A DNA stretch of 64,000 nt from Rhodococcus sp. 14-1411-2a (GTDB taxonomy: Bacteria; Actinomycetota; Actinomycetes; Mycobacteriales; Mycobacteriaceae): contig NZ_NPGA01000019.1 in NCBI RefSeq assembly GCF_002259485.1, positions 124,001 through 188,000 on the forward strand, read 5' to 3'. This document shows, one piece after another, positions 62,210 to 64,000 of this stretch; the stretch's first letter is position 1; each line of letters starts with the position of its first letter. The position numbers and the translations under genes were made by a program. The notes under the pieces were generated by a model. It was not told the DNA's origin. It saw only the letters and a program-made list of their open reading frames with translations, and did not search any database.

Positions 62210-63402
62210 CCGTTTCGACTTCCGAAGGCGCTCTTCTCAGTTCGATCGACGAGCACGAGATCGTCTCTCTGACTGCGGCATTGATCGATGCCGGTGGCGA
62301 GAACCCCGGCGACACCGAGGAGAAGACTGCGAAGGTGCTCGCCGAGCACTGTCGCGCACTGGGATTCGACGTTCGGACTGTCGAGGTGGCTCCGGGGCGA
62401 CCCAACGTCATCGTGTCCATCGGATCCGACGAGCGGCCGGGAGTGCTGTTCGTCGGCCACTCGGACGTGGTTCCGGCGGGTACGGGCTGGACCACCGATC
62501 CGTTCTCCGCGGTCGTTCGAGACGGCCGAATTTTCGGCCGCGGGGCCTGCGACATGAAAGGCGGCCTGGCCGCAGTGGTCGCGGCGATGACCGCAGTGCA
62601 TCGCGCCGGTCTCGCGGACGAGTATCCGATGACCTTGGCGTGTCTGGTCGACGAGGAGGACACCGGTCTCGGTATCCGAGCATTCGTCGCCGCGCTTCCG
62701 CACCCGAACTACAGCTGCTGCGTGGTGGCAGAGCCGACGGACCTGGTCACCATCGTCGGATGTCGAGGGGCGGCGAACCTGGAGATAGAGGTGCGTGGCC
62801 GTTCCGCGCATGCGGGGCAGCCGCGCAACGGGGCCAACGCAATTTCCGCGGCAGCGCGCATCATCGGGATCATCGAGGGCTCCCAGGCCGAATTGGATGC
62901 CAACCCCGACCCCGATCTGGGTCCGGCCACGTGGAACGTGGGGACGATAACAGGAGGCACCGGCACATCGATGGTCGCCGATCGCTGCGTGCTCACCGTC
63001 GACCGCCGTCTGGTACCGGGAGAGAGCGCTGCCGGTGTCGTCGGCGACCTGCGATCGCGCATCGAATCGGCCGGCCTGACCGGCGGCGACATCGACGTTC
63101 GCATCGGAATCGCGATGGAGATGCCGGGCTTTCTGACCAGCGTGAACGATGGATTGGTCACCACCGCAGCGCAATCGGTCCTCGACACCGGATCTGCACG
63201 TTCGACTGACATCTGGACCGCATCGTGCGATGGTGGTTTCGTGGCACAGCAGATGGGTATCAAGACCGTCGTGCTCGGTCCGGGGGAGATCGAAAGCCAA
63301 GCACATCGGCCGGACGAGTCCGTCGCCGTGCAGCAATTGACCGACAGCGCAAGGGCGTACGCGTTGATCGCCACCAGAATTGCTGCGCTACCAGCGCTTT
63401 AG
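62206..63402 (+). CDS. M20-family deacetylase (ArgE/DapE type), candidate N-acetyl-diaminobutyrate deacetylase
   Basis: A 398-residue zinc hydrolase: His in VGHSDVVPAG, the bridging Asp in GRGACDMKGG, the catalytic Glu pair in DEEDTG, a third acidic ligand region in VAEPTDL, and the last His in ESQAHRPDES. A dimerisation domain spans about 185-290 with VRGRSAHAGQP. In known ectoine clusters this step uses DoeB of the aspartoacylase family, which I do not see here. This M20 enzyme sits in the right place to do it. ArgE-like acetylornithine deacetylase is the alternative reading. Coupled to the preceding gene by ATGA. Confidence 0.87.
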   Translation: MTVSTSEGALLSSIDEHEIVSLTAALIDAGGENPGDTEEKTAKVLAEHCRALGFDVRTVEVAPGRPNVIVSIGSDERPGVLFVGHSDVVPAGTGWTTDPFSAVVRDGRIFGRGACDMKGGLAAVVAAMTAVHRAGLADEYPMTLACLVDEEDTGLGIRAFVAALPHPNYSCCVVAEPTDLVTIVGCRGAANLEIEVRGRSAHAGQPRNGANAISAAARIIGIIEGSQAELDANPDPDLGPATWNVGTITGGTGTSMVADRCVLTVDRRLVPGESAAGVVGDLRSRIESAGLTGGDIDVRIGIAMEMPGFLTSVNDGLVTTAAQSVLDTGSARSTDIWTASCDGGFVAQQMGIKTVVLGPGEIESQAHRPDESVAVQQLTDSARAYALIATRIAALPAL

Positions 63403-63516
63403 CGTTGCACGAGGGGGTGGGCCGAACCGTATGTTCCGCATCGTCGTAATGTCGAACGCTGCGAAGTACCACACCGACGCTCCACTTTGACCACAAAAGC
63501 GAGAGGTATTTCGACC

Positions 63517-64000
63517 GTGACCGAAAAATCAGGGTCGGCAGCATCGCCGACCGGATATCCCCCGAGCACCGACACTCTGAGCCCGGACGAGACCAAGGTT
63601 CTCCATCGCGCCATCGGCGGATCCGCGCTCGGTAACGCCGTCGAGTGGTTCGACTACGCGGTGTACGGCTACCTGGCCGTGTACATCGCCGCCAACTTCT
63701 TCCCGTCCGAGGACGGGGGAGCAAGCCTGCTCTCCACGTTCGCCGTGCTGGCCGCGTCGTTCATCATTCGCCCCATCGGCGGCATCGTGCTCGGCCCACT
63801 CGGAGACCGCATCGGCCGCCAGAAGGTCTTGGTTCTGACCGTCTCGATGATGACGTTGGCGACGGCGACCATCGGCGTGCTGCCGACATTCGACACCATC
63901 GGCATCGCCGCACCGCTGCTGCTGCTCGTCTGCCGATTGGTGCAGGGCTTCTCCACCGGTGGTGAATACGGCGGCGCAGCTGTGTTCATGGCCGAATACG
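63517..64000 (+). CDS. MHS-family transporter, 3' end outside window (ProP-like)
   Basis: The first 161 residues of a major facilitator of the metabolite:H+ symporter family: [19 protein letters not shown] in segment 1, GDRIGRQK in the loop between segments 2 and 3, and [21 protein letters not shown] in segment 4. ProP and its relatives take up proline, betaine and ectoine. Following the hydrolase, aminotransferase and deacetylase genes, ectoine uptake is plausible. The GTG at 63517 has GAGAGG upstream. The gene runs past the window end. It is 114 bases from the M20 gene, so it may have its own promoter. Confidence 0.85.
   Translation, partial: MTEKSGSAASPTGYPPSTDTLSPDETKVLHRAIGGSALGNAVEWFDYAVYGYLAVYIAANFFPSEDGGASLLSTFAVLAASFIIRPIGGIVLGPLGDRIGRQKVLVLTVSMMTLATATIGVLPTFDTIGIAAPLLLLVCRLVQGFSTGGEYGGAAVFMAEY

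Overview
The window is high-GC chromosomal DNA from a member of the Mycobacteriales. It is most likely a Rhodococcus sensu lato: mycothiol-type redox genes, GTG starts, a CtaJ-type oxidase subunit, ClpP1/ClpP2, ectABC and a pcaHGBLRF operon all occur together. The backbone follows, from memory, the Mycobacterium tuberculosis order Rv2469c to Rv2439c (HNH nuclease, oxidase-linked small proteins, pepN, Rv2466c-like oxidoreductase, rpiB, nei, tig, clpP1P2, clpX ... valS, folC, DUF4233, ndk, rne, rplU, rpmA, obg, proB).

Layout. 1-12.4 kb holds conserved housekeeping and proteolysis genes plus two tRNAs. 12.4-25.8 kb is a catabolic block lying between clpX and valS: a lactonase-like hydrolase, a shikimate-type MHS transporter, a TetR regulator, a quinate/shikimate dehydrogenase and a QsuB-type dehydroshikimate dehydratase that makes protocatechuate. 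The complete protocatechuate branch of the beta-ketoadipate pathway follows (pcaHGBLRF on the minus strand, pcaIJ divergent), so the block could carry shikimate to succinyl-CoA and acetyl-CoA. 25.8-32.2 kb holds fdhD, malQ, an anti-sigma/SigF pair and an S9 peptidase. 32.2-44.8 kb is the conserved valS-to-proB run. 44.8-48.0 kb holds a sirtuin and ectoine biosynthesis (ectA-ectB-ectC), in which ectA has no stop codon before ectB. 48.2-53.0 kb holds RecQ, a CrcB pair, a VOC protein, an AraC-type regulator and ribokinase. 53.0-64.0 kb reads as an ectoine-degradation locus: class III aminotransferase, large FAD/Fe-S oxidoreductase, aldehyde dehydrogenase, FCD-type GntR regulator, DoeA-like ectoine hydrolase, class I aminotransferase, M20 deacetylase and a truncated MHS/ProP-like transporter.

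The observations most worth follow-up are these. (1) The ectoine-degradation locus appears to use an M20 enzyme where DoeB is usual and includes an unexplained FAD/Fe-S enzyme. (2) Two near-identical palindromes (TTGTNNACAA core) precede the two halves of that locus, whose likely regulator is the GntR protein. (3) ectA and ectB form one open frame. (4) A 25-bp repeat occurs four times at exact 33-bp spacing inside the 5' end of an aminotransferase gene and once more, inverted, across the 3' end of pcaJ. (5) Similar operators flank the tetR gene of the shikimate block. All identifications come from reading the sequence and from memory of protein families; no searches were run.
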